A stretch of 64,000 bases of DNA. Origin: a bacterium. GTDB lineage: Bacteria > Bacillota > Sulfobacillia > UBA995. Under the pieces are notes generated by a model. It worked only from the letters and a program-made list of their open reading frames with translations. It had not been told where the DNA came from and searched no databases. The stretch is taken from positions 62,001 through 126,000 of the forward strand of contig JAVHLP010000003.1 of the NCBI GenBank assembly GCA_031082145.1, given 5' to 3'. This document shows, piece after piece, positions 1 to 8,884 of the stretch (position 1 is its first letter; every line of letters starts with the position of its first letter). Position numbers and translations under genes: made by a program.

Positions 1-109
1 CGCAGATGCTGCCCATGGCTGCCGCTCCTTCCTGAAACCAGAGCCATTCTAGCATGGCCCGACCGGTCCTGGCAAGGCCCGGTGCCCGGCCCCACGAAAC
101 GCCCGAGCC
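1..109. other. Window edge, no supported gene
   Basis: The first 109 bases hold only the region downstream of the nucleoside hydrolase gene, which is on the minus strand. A 16-codon open stretch on the plus strand ending with TAG at 50-52 could be the tail of a gene starting outside the window, but nothing in it is recognisable. Confidence 0.3.
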
Positions 110-1042
110 TCAGCCCCGCTTGCGCCCCAACTCCTCGATGGCGGCCAGCCACATCTCGGCGAACTCGTCTCCCCGCACTCCCGTAACCACATCGATGCCG
201 TGCCCGGCGTCGCCCGGACGGAAACGTAGCTCGCGTCCTTCCAGGACCGGCTCCAGCCGCATCTTCTCAACCGTCGCTCCCGGCCAACCCAGGGCGACGG
301 CGCAGGTCACGGGATCGTAGTGGAAGTTCAGCAGGTCGTCGGGGAGCCCGGGGTGAGCCCGGCCCAACTCGCTCATCCCGTTTTCCCTGGCGTGCAGTTC
401 GGACTGCGTGGCCAGGAGCTCGCCCACCGGGCCTGACGCCCGGAGCCGGGGCAGATCGGCCGCCCGCAGGTGGGCGGTCAGCGTGGCCGGCAGTGTGACC
501 AGCGTCAGCCTGGCCCTGGTACCCAGGATCATGGCGGCCGCCGTGTCGCACTGGGTGTTCCAATCCATCTCCGGGCCCCAGCCGGGGAGGCCGGCTGCCG
601 GTGGCTCCACCCAGCCGCCCATGAAGAAGACGGGCACGGCGGCCAGGCAGCCGGGCCGGATTACCTCGAGCAGGGCCAGGTTGGTGGCGGCGCCGATGGC
701 CACGATGCGGGCGCCCTGGTCGATACTCCTGAGCAGCAGATCCAGGGCCGCTCCGGGGGGACCCGGCATCGACTCCGGCGGCGCCGGCCAGTACCGGGGG
801 TCGTCGGCCGTTGAGAGATAGCATTCCAGCCGGCTAAGGGTTGCCCCCGCCCCCGCGGCGACGGCGATGTCCGGACGGCCGGCCAGCTTCAGGTAGTGAG
901 CGACACACCCCGCCCGCTCACCTCCCGGGTCGAGGTTGGTGGTGATGCCGGCGATCTCGCAGTCCGGACGGCCCAGAAGAAACGCGAGCGCGCAAGCGTC
1001 ATCCGGGTCGCCGCCGAAGTCCGTGTCAAGGTGAATGCGCAT
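110..1042 (-). CDS. Nucleoside hydrolase (IUNH family)
   Basis: Predicted inosine/uridine-preferring nucleoside N-ribohydrolase of 310 residues, splitting ribonucleosides into base and ribose for salvage. The N-terminus carries the family's calcium-binding signature DTDFGGDPDDA (about residues 5-15), followed by an alternating beta/alpha pattern and a conserved-looking MGGWVEPPA segment; the usual late Asp appears as NFHYDPVTCAVAL. The ATG at 1042 is chosen because GGAGGGC lies just upstream and the signature begins four residues later; a longer frame to 1081 has no ribosome site. Substrate preference cannot be read from the sequence. It stands alone, with the next minus-strand gene ending 150 bases upstream. 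Confidence 0.85.
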   Translation of the reverse strand: MRIHLDTDFGGDPDDACALAFLLGRPDCEIAGITTNLDPGGERAGCVAHYLKLAGRPDIAVAAGAGATLSRLECYLSTADDPRYWPAPPESMPGPPGAALDLLLRSIDQGARIVAIGAATNLALLEVIRPGCLAAVPVFFMGGWVEPPAAGLPGWGPEMDWNTQCDTAAAMILGTRARLTLVTLPATLTAHLRAADLPRLRASGPVGELLATQSELHARENGMSELGRAHPGLPDDLLNFHYDPVTCAVALGWPGATVEKMRLEPVLEGRELRFRPGDAGHGIDVVTGVRGDEFAEMWLAAIEELGRKRG

Positions 1043-1127
1043 GGAAGCCCTCCGCCCCGCAGCCTGGCGTCGCAGGCCCAAGCATTCGCCCCCGGGCCAT
1101 ACGATCCTGCCGGTGCTCCCCGGACGA

Positions 1128-1157
1128 CCGGGGCGGCCACATCTGAAGCCGCCCCGG
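1128..1157. repeat. Inverted repeat between two minus-strand genes
   Basis: A perfect 10-bp stem (CCGGGGCGGC at 1128-1137 and GCCGCCCCGG at 1148-1157) with a 10-base loop sits between the exported protein gene and the nucleoside hydrolase. There is no T-run on either side, so it is a hairpin of unknown role, perhaps a weak terminator. Confidence 0.4.
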
Positions 1158-1192
1158 AGTCACTACCGAATCCTGACGCCCGCCCGCGCCCC

Positions 1193-1738
1193 CTATTCGT
1201 AGTGGGCGCCCCACCGCCGCCAGAAGAGGCCCGGATTTCGGGTGCAGTAACTGGTCACGGGACCGGCCGGCACGACGACCCAGTCCCCGCCGTCCCACCT
1301 GAACATCACCACCAGGGATTCGGACCACGCCTTGGCTTCCTGGCGGGTCGGCCTCGCCGACAGCCAGCTGAGTTGCATCACCGTATCTTGAGCGGGGTGG
1401 ATCTCGTGAAGGACACCCTGACTGCTGAGGAGACCCAGGCCCCGGAGCTGCACCTGGTCCTTTAGTAGGGGCGCCATCGGGGTGACCAGGAACTGCTGAG
1501 CGCGGGTCACCACTGGGGGGTCCCATAGCGAATCCGGGCGGTAGAGGTAGAACTGGTACCAGTGGCTACCGTCGGACCAGTGGCCCCGCGGGAACTCAAT
1601 GCTGTGATTCCATGTCCAATTCAAGTAGCTGCCGGGGTCGGGGAGGCCCGGCGCGGCAGCCGCCGCGACCGTGACCAACGTGCCGGTCAGGAGGATCAAC
1701 GAGAGCAAAACGCAACCCGTTCTAAGCCAGCCGTTCAT
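1193..1738 (-). CDS. Secreted protein of unknown function
   Basis: 181-residue protein that I do not recognise. Residues 1-30 are a classical Sec signal peptide: a short basic start, a leucine-rich core and a likely cleavage site after a run of alanines. The mature part is rich in Trp and aromatic residues (NWTWNHS, GSHWYQFYLYRP) and predicted to be mostly beta-strand, suggesting an extracytoplasmic binding or structural domain. The ATG at 1738 follows GAGAGGAGGTCGGTGTC, a strong ribosome site; the upstream in-frame extension looks non-coding. No known motif or catalytic residues are visible. Confidence 0.6.
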   Translation of the reverse strand: MNGWLRTGCVLLSLILLTGTLVTVAAAAAPGLPDPGSYLNWTWNHSIEFPRGHWSDGSHWYQFYLYRPDSLWDPPVVTRAQQFLVTPMAPLLKDQVQLRGLGLLSSQGVLHEIHPAQDTVMQLSWLSARPTRQEAKAWSESLVVMFRWDGGDWVVVPAGPVTSYCTRNPGLFWRRWGAHYE

Positions 1739-1994
1739 GACACCGACCTCCTCTCTAGGGCTGGGGAAGACCATTCGCCTTCCGCGAACTGGATCCTCCG
1801 CCTGAAATAGGCACTGTTGGGGGAATCTGCTCGCCTCCACCTCTTGGGACTCGGGAGAGCTAGCCTCCGCTTAGTCACCGGTCACATCTGGATCGCGGTT
1901 CCCTCAAAGCCGTCATTCTCCCATCTTGTGATCTCGAAGGGCTGGTTGGAAGAACAGCGGAAATCGTCGCTGGAAGGAGGGGAGACCGGGGTTG

Positions 1995-3044
1995 TCACCT
2001 ACCCAGTTGCTCGAGCGCGGCGGCGGCGGCCTCTCGCACCAGCCCATCCCTGTCCTCGAGGGCTGCCGTCAGCGCCTCCGCGGCGCCCTGATTGCCCATC
2101 TCGCCCAGCACCGTGGCGACCCGCTTGCGGACAACAGGGTTGTTATCTGTCAGCAGAGCTGAGATGAGCGGAGAAAGCCCCATTGTCTCGACTATGGCTC
2201 TCCACACAACGGGCTCGAAACCACTGCCAAATGCGCTCCAGAACGGAGCCCGGTCGGGGGTTGAGGCTCCCATCGTTGACGTGAACGGACCCATGGAGGC
2301 TGAGAACTCCCAACTGAACACCCTGTCCTCGACTGAGAAGGACATCTCTCCCCGTAGCGTGGCCGTGGTCCATTGCCAGCTAAGCGTCGACCCGCGCTGG
2401 TACCAGGCACCGCTCGGAATCCCCTCCGCCTCGATGTGGAGAGTGACGGCGTAGTCCTCCGCATCCTCCCTTACCGCTTCGAAGCCTGCATGGTTCAGGA
2501 CGTTCTCCGCGTATTCAAGGAAGGGCAAGCTCACATTGTCGGCTCTCTCATAGGTTTGCTTCACCAGCACGTGAGCCTTCGGACGGCCAAGGTAGGCACC
2601 GGTCCGGTAGGAACCACACCTCTGCTCCATATAGTGCCACACTCTGGTGGCTGCTTGACTCACTTCTGGCGGGCGGCAGATCTCCAGCAGGCCGTCTTCG
2701 GCAAAGGCAAGCCCTAGAACCTCGTTCCACCTCGCCGAGAGCAAAGCGACGGCATCCTCAAGCTCGGAGGGCACGTATAGGGCGAGTTCCCTGTAGTAGA
2801 GCGCGATCTCAGCTTCGGTTCTCCTCTGAGTGCTTGTCCTCGCTATCAGGAAGAATATCCTCTCCCGCGCCTCTTCGATGTGCTTGCCTCCTGGGTGTGC
2901 CCGCAAATACTCCTCGTAGCCGGCGACGGTGTTCTTGCCGGTCGCCTTCTGCCACGCCGCTTGGTCGCGATCGCAACCGACGGGCAACACGACCATGATG
3001 ATAACCAGGAGAACGAGGATGTGTTGGCGGCAGAGAACTAACAT
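1995..3044 (-). CDS. HEAT-repeat lipoprotein-like protein
   Basis: 349-residue exported protein. Residues 1-24 form a hydrophobic signal ending at PVGC, a plausible but imperfect lipobox with Pro at -3. Residues 25-100 resemble TPR-like helices (YEEYLRAHPGGKHIEEARERI is typical of outer TPR units). The middle (about 170-300) is a domain shared with the protein encoded at 4004-5814, and the C-terminus holds two HEAT/PBS-lyase-type repeats (GLSPLISALLTDNNPVVRKR and AAEALTAALEDRDGLVREA). The ATG at 3044 follows GGGGAGGCAGCGCTC. Likely a surface-anchored scaffold; the partner is unknown. It is the short paralogue of the frameshifted gene about 1 kb away, on the opposite strand. Confidence 0.65.
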   Translation of the reverse strand: MLVLCRQHILVLLVIIMVVLPVGCDRDQAAWQKATGKNTVAGYEEYLRAHPGGKHIEEARERIFFLIARTSTQRRTEAEIALYYRELALYVPSELEDAVALLSARWNEVLGLAFAEDGLLEICRPPEVSQAATRVWHYMEQRCGSYRTGAYLGRPKAHVLVKQTYERADNVSLPFLEYAENVLNHAGFEAVREDAEDYAVTLHIEAEGIPSGAWYQRGSTLSWQWTTATLRGEMSFSVEDRVFSWEFSASMGPFTSTMGASTPDRAPFWSAFGSGFEPVVWRAIVETMGLSPLISALLTDNNPVVRKRVATVLGEMGNQGAAEALTAALEDRDGLVREAAAAALEQLGR

Positions 3045-3187
3045 GAGCGCTGCCTCCCCGTAGGCGGTCCGCCGTGTCTGCCCGAGAAGCAAGGGTCCTC
3101 AGGCGCGAGTTTCCTACGCTTGACGGGTCTGATTGAGCCTGCCGGCCATGGGCCGGCAAGCTGACTCTGGCCCGGCCCCCTCGCCGG

Positions 3188-3508
3188 CTACGGGCCCGTC
3201 ATGACCATCAGCACCAGCCCCAGCGTGCCTAGGAGCGTCAGACCACACAGAACAAGACCCACGATGGCCATCCTTCGTTTCGGTGAACTGAGTCCGATTA
3301 TCCCGAGAACAAGCCCCACACCCGCTGCGACAACGGAAAAGGACCTGGACGCGCCGGCTGTCAGTAAGCTGACTATGCCGAGCAGCAAGGCTGCGACAGC
3401 CTTGGAACTGTGTTGCACGTTCACCTGGGGCCACCCTCCCTTGGGCACGGTGACTCGTGTCCCGGCGATCGGTATCCCACTTCCATGAGAGGCATATGTT
3501 TCCTTCAT
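3188..3508 (-). CDS. Small membrane protein, DUF4190-like
   Basis: About 106 residues with three hydrophobic segments after a polar N-terminus: KAVAALLLGIVSLL, SVVAAGVGLVLGIIGL and MAIVGLVLCGLTLLGTLGLV. The pattern of small residues and the loop SSPKRR between helices 2 and 3 resembles the DUF4190 family of small inner-membrane proteins, often attached to other domains. The start is uncertain: the ATG at 3508 has no good ribosome site, whereas a GTG about 25 codons further in is preceded by AAGGGAGG. Function unknown. Confidence 0.5.
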   Translation of the reverse strand: MKETYASHGSGIPIAGTRVTVPKGGWPQVNVQHSSKAVAALLLGIVSLLTAGASRSFSVVAAGVGLVLGIIGLSSPKRRMAIVGLVLCGLTLLGTLGLVLMVMTGP

Positions 3509-3679
3509 GCGGAGGACGTGGGGTCCGACCCGTCGAACTGTTCCCGGCGCGGCTGCAAGGTCAGCCGGCGTTGCCTGGCCGGACACGCGGCCCAGGGGTT
3601 GGTCTGGGCACGACCGATCGGCGTCGACCGACCCCGGGCGGCGGACGGCACCGGAGCTAAGACGAAGGGAGAACGGATC

Positions 3680-3871
3680 ATGGCCAAGATGAGAAGCACA
3701 TTGAAGATCATCCTGGGAGTCTGCATGATCGGCATTGGTGTTTGTGGCATCGGGTTGGCCGTCGCCGCCCAGGCCGGCGAGCCATGGCTATATGTGCTCG
3801 GCCTAGGGCTCATCTGCTGGGGAGCTTGGGATATCTACAAGCAGGTCCGGGACCGGGGTGTGACCGGGTAG
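3680..3871 (+). CDS. Small membrane protein of unknown function
   Basis: 63-residue protein with two hydrophobic helices (IILGVCMIGIGVCGIGLAVA and WLYVLGLGLICWGAWDIY) and a short charged tail. The ATG at 3680 has AAGGGAGAACGGATC upstream, a good ribosome site. It lies between a divergently transcribed membrane protein gene and the frameshifted HEAT-repeat gene. No family recognised. Confidence 0.55.
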   Translation: MAKMRSTLKIILGVCMIGIGVCGIGLAVAAQAGEPWLYVLGLGLICWGAWDIYKQVRDRGVTG

Positions 3872-4003
3872 GGTACGAACAGCCGTTGGTCCGGTCCTTC
3901 CGGGGCTGGGGGAGCACGTCTCTCGCTTCTGAGTTATGCGGTCCGGCCACCGGGCGGGCCATCGTTCCTCGGGGAGAACGGAGTAGGGCAAGGGGAGGCA
4001 GGC

Positions 4004-5814
4004 ATGAAGAGAGCAGTCCTGACGATGCTCACACTCCTCAGTATGGGGCCGGTTCTGCTCGCGGGCTGCTCACGCTCCCCTGTTGGGCAGGATACGGGAG
4101 GGCATACCAGGGTTCGGATCATCGTGGAACAGACCTATGAGAAGGCAGAGAGGTAGTCTTGCCTTTCCACGCGTACGCCAAGAGGATCCTGAGGCACGCC
4201 GGCTTTGAGGCAGTGGAAGGAGACCGGGCGAGCTATGATGCCACCCTCCACATTGAGGCAACCGGAACTCCATCCAGTAGGAGGTTCAAAGCATCCGGCA
4301 CCACTGAGTATGTCCGGCACTGGAGCGGTGCTGCCGTTGAGGGGACGATATCCTTCACCGGGGATGACCAGGCCCTCCGGTGGGACTTCTGGGGTTCAAG
4401 TGGATTATCCAGCGTAGTCATCTTCAAGGCATACCCGACTCCGGATGACGCGCCCTTCCGGGAAGCGTTCAACGAAGGGTTTGTCCCTGCCCTTTTCCGG
4501 GCCCTCGTCGATATGGAGGGCCTCTCTCCCCTCATCGCCGGCCTCGAGGACGAGGATGCCGTGGTGCGCGCGGCGGCTGCCCGGGTCCTGGGGGAAACCG
4601 GTGACCATCGTGCCGTGGAGCCGCTTATTCTCGCCCTCAAGGATAAGGATCGGGATGTCTTCCGAGCCGCCGCCGGGGCCCTGGCTCAAATCGGCGACCA
4701 TCGTGCCGTGGACCCGCTGATCGCCTGCCTCCAGAATAGGGGCCGGGATGTGCGGCGCGCTGCTGCTGGCGCGCTGGTCAGGCTCCCTGACCCGCGAGCG
4801 GTGGAGCCGCTGATCGCCTGCCTCACGGATGAGGACCGGGAGGTACGCCGCACTGCCGCCGAGGCGTTGGGCGAGATCGGCGATTCTCGCGCCGTTCAGC
4901 CACTGCTGGCCTTCCTCCTGGTCGAGGAGCCGTTATTGCGGGAGACGGCCGTCAAGGCGCTGGGCAGCATCGGCGACCCACTCGCCGTGGAGTCGCTGCT
5001 TCCCTTCCTCCGGGCAGGGGAGTGGTCCCTGCGCCGTGCCGCCGCCGGGGCACTGGGCGGGATCGGCGACCCCGGTGCGGTGGACCCACTGATCGCCACC
5101 CTTGAGGACGAGGACCCGTTGGTGCGTGATGCTGCCGCCGCGGCACTGGCCAGGATCGGCGAGGTGGCCGTCGAGCCGTTGATAGCCGCGCTCAAGGGTG
5201 ACCACTTGGAGGTCTCCAAGGCCGCCGCCGTGGCCCTCGGCGAGATCGGCGACCCTCGTGCCGTTCGGCCGCTGGCCAGGTTCCTGGGGGATGAGCAGTG
5301 GTATGTGCGGGAGGCTGCCGTTGGGGCGCTGGTGCGGATCGGCGAGCCGGCGGTGGAACTCCTGATCGATGTCTTCCAGGGTGGCGGCACTGGCGTGCGT
5401 CGTGCGGCCGCCGCGGCCCTGGGTGGGATCGGTGACGCGCGGGCAGTGGACCCGTTGATCGCCGCCCTAGAGGACGACGACCTGACGGTGCGCCGGAGCG
5501 CAGCATTGGCGCTGGGCAAGATCGGGGACGCTCGGGCCGTGGAACCGTTGCTTGCCGCCATGCACGATCATTGGGGGCGCGCGGCCGCCGTGGAGGCCCT
5601 GGGTTGCATTGGCGACTTGCGAGCCCTGGAGCCACTCATTGACGCCCTCAAGGACGGGTGGCCGTCGGTACGACGGGCTGCTGCCGAGGCGCTGGGGGGC
5701 TTGGGCGATCGCCGCGCCGTGGAGCCGCTGCTCGCCGTTATCGGAGATGACGATCCAAGCGTAGACCAGGCAGCGGCCAGGGCCCTGGACAGATTGGGCT
5801 GGGAGCCGGATTGA
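4004..5814 (+). pseudogene. HEAT-repeat lipoprotein gene broken by a one-base frameshift
   Basis: The ATG at 4004 (ribosome site GGGGAGG) begins a lipoprotein signal with lipobox LLAGC, continues to VRIIVEQTYEKAE and hits TAG at 4154. The reading resumes one frame back from about 4150 and runs to 5814. Joined, the segment reads YEKAE-E-VVLPF, matching YERADNVSLPF of the paralogue at 1995-3044 position for position, so a single base is missing, or ribosomes slip -1. The body (from about 4159) has the shared middle domain followed by 14 HEAT/PBS-lyase-type repeats of about 31 residues (VEPLIxALxDxDxxVRxAAA with GxIGD). If intact it would be a roughly 600-residue membrane-anchored solenoid scaffold. 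The frame after the break is perfectly maintained, so the lesion is either recent, a sequencing error, or programmed. Confidence 0.7.
4531..5805 (+). repeat. Tandem HEAT-repeat coding array (14 units)
   Basis: About 14 degenerate tandem units of roughly 90-93 bases encode the HEAT-type repeats of the gene above. The core (G/A)CCGTGGA(G/C)CC(G/A)CTGAT and the alanine-rich GCCGCCGC blocks recur. Such arrays can gain or lose units by slippage. Confidence 0.6.
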
Positions 5815-5940
5815 CGGCCCCTCATGCTCCCTCCCCCTCGTGGGCCGTCTCCGTCGGCCCCTCCCGTCTTGGGAGGAAGCCGCCGCTGGGGCAGCGAAGG
5901 GCGGGAGTGACGGCGATCGCCCGCCGGAGGTGCCGCTGCG

Positions 5941-6390
5941 ATGGATGACAACCAGACCGAGGTCGCGGCAGGCTGCGTTGTCCTGCGGAAAGGCCCGAGC
6001 GGGCCCGAGGTTCTTCTCGTCTGGACCCTCGAGTACCCCGACCCCACGCTGCCGAAGGGAAGGGTGAAGGAAGGGGAGTCGCTCCTGGAATGCGCCCTGC
6101 GCGAGGTCCGGGAGGAGACGGGGTACGTTGCCAAGGCGATCGGACAGACCCCGGTGGTGCTCGAGTCATTGCTGAGGGAGTTCCCTCCCGTTGTCCGCAA
6201 GACCATCCACTGGTTCCCGGCCCGGGTCAAGTCCGGCTCGCCGGCCGGACGAACCGAGAAGCGGCTCATCAGGCGAGTGGGTTGGCTGCCCGTCACCCTG
6301 GCGGTCAGGGAAATGCGGCGAGCCGATGAGATCCAGGCCCTCGATAGGTGCCTGGAACTGGAGCGAGAGCTCGGCGGCAAGCCGGCCTGA
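5941..6390 (+). CDS. Nudix hydrolase
   Basis: 149-residue protein with a full Nudix box (GRVKEGESLLECALREVREETG, here given in outline: G-x5-E-x7-REVREETG at about residues 39-61). Upstream AAGCVVLR and VLLVWTLEYPDP form the usual first strands. Such enzymes hydrolyse nucleoside diphosphates linked to another group; the sequence resembles the diadenosine-polyphosphate/MutT-like small Nudix proteins, but the substrate is not evident. CGGAGGTG precedes the ATG at 5941. It is a single gene between the HEAT-repeat pseudogene and asp23. Confidence 0.85.
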   Translation: MDDNQTEVAAGCVVLRKGPSGPEVLLVWTLEYPDPTLPKGRVKEGESLLECALREVREETGYVAKAIGQTPVVLESLLREFPPVVRKTIHWFPARVKSGSPAGRTEKRLIRRVGWLPVTLAVREMRRADEIQALDRCLELERELGGKPA

Positions 6391-6543
6391 GACGAACAGG
6401 TCTCCCACGGCCAGTCCCCGTATCATCCCCGACCGGATGCCATAATAGGCTTGGGACCGGGAGGCCATTCCTGCTCTGCAGGAAAACTTCACCGCAGGAA
6501 GAAGCAGTTAAGCTCCGAACCGCTGCTCAAGGAGGGTTGGGCC

Positions 6544-6906
6544 GTGGCCCGGGAAGTTACCAACGAGCTGGGTACCGTTATCATCACCGACGAGGTTATC
6601 GCCACCATTGCCGGCGTCGCCGCCACCGAGTGCTACGGCGTGGTCGGCATGGCTTCTCGTCGCCTGCGGGACGGCCTGGCCGAACTCCTGGGCCGGGAGA
6701 ACCTCAGCCGTGGCGTGGAGGTAGCCGTGGAAGGACACCGGGCGGTCATCAAGCTGAACCTGATCGTCGGTTACGGAACCCGCATCTCGGAAGTGGCCCA
6801 TAACGTCTGCGAGCAGGTCAAGTACCGGGTGGAGGGAGCCACCGGCCTGGAAGTCGTCAGGGTTAACATGAACGTGCAGGGGGTAAGGGTCGCCGATGGG
6901 CGTTAG
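6544..6906 (+). CDS. Asp23/Gls24 (YloU) family envelope protein
   Basis: 120-residue Asp23/Gls24-family protein. It starts ELGTVIITDEVIATIAGVAA, the characteristic N-terminal strand-helix of the family, with the conserved NLIVGYGTRISEVAHNV block near residue 80. Members are abundant, membrane-associated proteins in Firmicutes linked to envelope homeostasis. GTG at 6544 is used, with AAGGAGGG upstream; residues read before it are not conserved-looking. The stop overlaps the start of fakA by 11 bases, so the two are translationally coupled, as in yloU-yloV of Bacillus. Confidence 0.85.
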   Translation: MAREVTNELGTVIITDEVIATIAGVAATECYGVVGMASRRLRDGLAELLGRENLSRGVEVAVEGHRAVIKLNLIVGYGTRISEVAHNVCEQVKYRVEGATGLEVVRVNMNVQGVRVADGR

Positions 6907-8542
6907 CCTGGACGGCCCGACCTTCCGCCGGATGGTCGAAGCCGCGGCGACCGTCCTGGAGCAGGAGAAGGCAGTCATAGATGCCCTCAACGTGTTCCCC
7001 GTGCCGGACGGCGACACCGGGACCAACATGGCCCTCACCATGTCCTCGGCTCTCCGGGAGCTTGCCAAGGCGGGCGCCTCGGCGGACGTCGGAGAGCTCA
7101 CCAAGGCCTTGGCCCTGGGGTCCTTGATGGGTGCCCGCGGTAACTCCGGCGTCATCCTCTCCCAGCTGTTCCGGGGCTTCTCCCGGGAGGCCGAGGGTAA
7201 GGCTACCCTCAACCCGGCCGAGTTCGCCTGGTGCCTGCAGGCCGGCGTGGACACCGCCTACAAGGCGGTCATGAAGCCGGTGGAGGGTACCATCCTCACC
7301 GTGGCCCGGTACTCCGCCCGGGCCGCCATCCAAGCCGGCCGCCGGGGAGCGGACCTGGTCCAGCTGCTGGATCAGGCCTACCAGGAGGCCGACCGGGCCC
7401 TCGTGCGCACGCCGGACATGCTGCCGGTACTCAAGGAGGCGGGAGTGGTGGACGCCGGCGGCCAGGGGCTGCTGGCCATCTTGCGGGGCTACCTGCAGGC
7501 TGCCAGGGGTCTGGAGCCGGCGCCGCTCGGTCTGGACGCGCCGGCAGTGCACGCCGAGTTCACGATCACCGAGGAGATGGGCGACCTCACCTTCATCTAC
7601 GACACCGAGGTGCTTCTGCGCGGGACCGCCCTGGCCCTCGATGAGTTGCGGGCGGAGCTCGGCGAGTTGGGTGACTCGCTCTTGGTGGTGGGTGACGAGG
7701 AGACCGCCAAGGTGCACGTCCACACCAACAACCCCGGATCGGTCCTGGAGCGCTGCCTGGCCCGGGGCGCCCTGCTGGAGATCGAGATCAAGAACATGAA
7801 GGAACAGCATGAGGCCATCAAGCGTGAGCGCGAGGCCCGGGAGGAATTCGAGGAACAACCCCCCCCTGCGGTCGAGGTGCCCCGGCAGGAGACCGGGGTG
7901 GTGGCGGTTGCCGTGGGCGACGGCCTCTGCCGGATCATCCGCAGCCTGGGGGCCGGGGTGGTCATCAACGGGGGCCAGACTATGAATCCCAGCGCGGCCG
8001 AGATCGTCCAGGCCCTGGAGTCTGCCGGCGCCTCGCAGGTGATCGTGCTTCCCAACAACTCCAACATCCTGCTGACGGCGCGCCAGGCGGCGGAGTTGGC
8101 CGGTGTGGCCGCCCACATCGTGCCCACCCGGACCGTGCCCCAGGGCGTGGCTGCCCTGCTGGCGATGTCTCCCGTCGCCGACCTGGAGACCAACCTGACC
8201 CGGATGAACCAGGCGGTGGAGAGGACGGTCTCGGGGGAGATCACCTACGCCGTCCGCCAGAGCCGCTACCGCGATCTGGACATCCAGCCCGGCGATGTCA
8301 TTGGCCTGGTGGACGAGGAGATCCTGGCCAAGGGCACCCACTGGCGGGAGGTCCTGCTGGACCTCCTGGCCCGGGCGGTCAGGCCCGAGCACGAGGTGCT
8401 CACCCTCTACTACGGCCAGGACGTGCCGGAGGGCGAGGCCGGCGAGGCCGGGGAGACCCTGGCCGAGACCTATCCGGATCTCGAGGTGGAGATCCACGAC
8501 GGCGGCCAGCCCCTCTACTACATGCTGTTCTCCCTCGAATGA
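6896..8542 (+). CDS. fakA: Fatty acid kinase, ATP-binding subunit FakA
   Basis: 548-residue DhaK/DhaL-domain protein. The N-terminal DhaL domain shows the Mg-ATP-binding Asp cluster in NVFPVPDGDTGTNM (about residues 32-45) and GARGNSGVILSQ; a middle domain follows (FTITEEMGDLTFIYDTEV) and the C-terminus is DegV-like (VLPNNSNILLTA). In Firmicutes FakA phosphorylates fatty acids carried by FakB (DegV-family) proteins so that PlsX/PlsY can use them. A FakB-type gene (43088-43930) and plsX (41081-42064) are both in this window, which supports the role. It overlaps asp23 at its start and converges with the YkuS-like gene at its end, overlapping by 25 bases. Confidence 0.88.
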   Translation: MGVSLDGPTFRRMVEAAATVLEQEKAVIDALNVFPVPDGDTGTNMALTMSSALRELAKAGASADVGELTKALALGSLMGARGNSGVILSQLFRGFSREAEGKATLNPAEFAWCLQAGVDTAYKAVMKPVEGTILTVARYSARAAIQAGRRGADLVQLLDQAYQEADRALVRTPDMLPVLKEAGVVDAGGQGLLAILRGYLQAARGLEPAPLGLDAPAVHAEFTITEEMGDLTFIYDTEVLLRGTALALDELRAELGELGDSLLVVGDEETAKVHVHTNNPGSVLERCLARGALLEIEIKNMKEQHEAIKREREAREEFEEQPPPAVEVPRQETGVVAVAVGDGLCRIIRSLGAGVVINGGQTMNPSAAEIVQALESAGASQVIVLPNNSNILLTARQAAELAGVAAHIVPTRTVPQGVAALLAMSPVADLETNLTRMNQAVERTVSGEITYAVRQSRYRDLDIQPGDVIGLVDEEILAKGTHWREVLLDLLARAVRPEHEVLTLYYGQDVPEGEAGEAGETLAETYPDLEVEIHDGGQPLYYMLFSLE

Positions 8543-8817
8543 CTCTCTCCCGCGCCCGTGGACTTGGCTGAGGCCCAAGCGGCGGTCGTCGGGTACCTGC
8601 GGTCGACCTCGTCGGCAACCTCCCCGGCCGGCCGGCCAGCCGGCAGCACCAGAGGCACGCCGCCGGTCCCGGTGGCGCCCGGGGGCCGGCTGCTGAGGAC
8701 CACCGCCCTTGCGCGACACTCCTGGCCCGGCTCCACCACGCGGTAACCACGCTCGCGGAGGGCGTCCGCGATGTCTCTGAGCTGGCTCTCAACTGCCACT
8801 ACCCGGCACTCGGGCAT
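8518..8817 (-). CDS. YkuS-like (UPF0180) protein
   Basis: 99-residue protein resembling the YkuS/UPF0180 family: VAVESQLRDIADALRERGYRVVEP followed by a segment (RAVVLSSRP...GVPLVLPAGRPAGEVADEV) that matches the family's 'may be anything but must be unique to this locus' pattern of alternating strands. Function of the family is unknown. ATG at 8817 is preceded by GGGAGGTGACGGCC. The last 20 or so residues look unrelated to the family, and the gene end overlaps the end of fakA on the other strand. Confidence 0.55.
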   Translation of the reverse strand: MPECRVVAVESQLRDIADALRERGYRVVEPGQECRARAVVLSSRPPGATGTGGVPLVLPAGRPAGEVADEVDRRYPTTAAWASAKSTGAGESHSRENSM

Positions 8818-8884
8818 GGCCGTCACCTCCCGGGGCCAGTATTCTCGGGCCGCCAGAACGTATGCAGCCGTTGAGAACGGCGAC

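Noticed and set aside
6863-8719. 618-codon minus-strand open frame opposite fakA
   Set aside because: It is antisense to a gene with clear family motifs; long shadow frames are expected at this GC content and its composition (Gly/His/Arg/Leu rich) is not protein-like.
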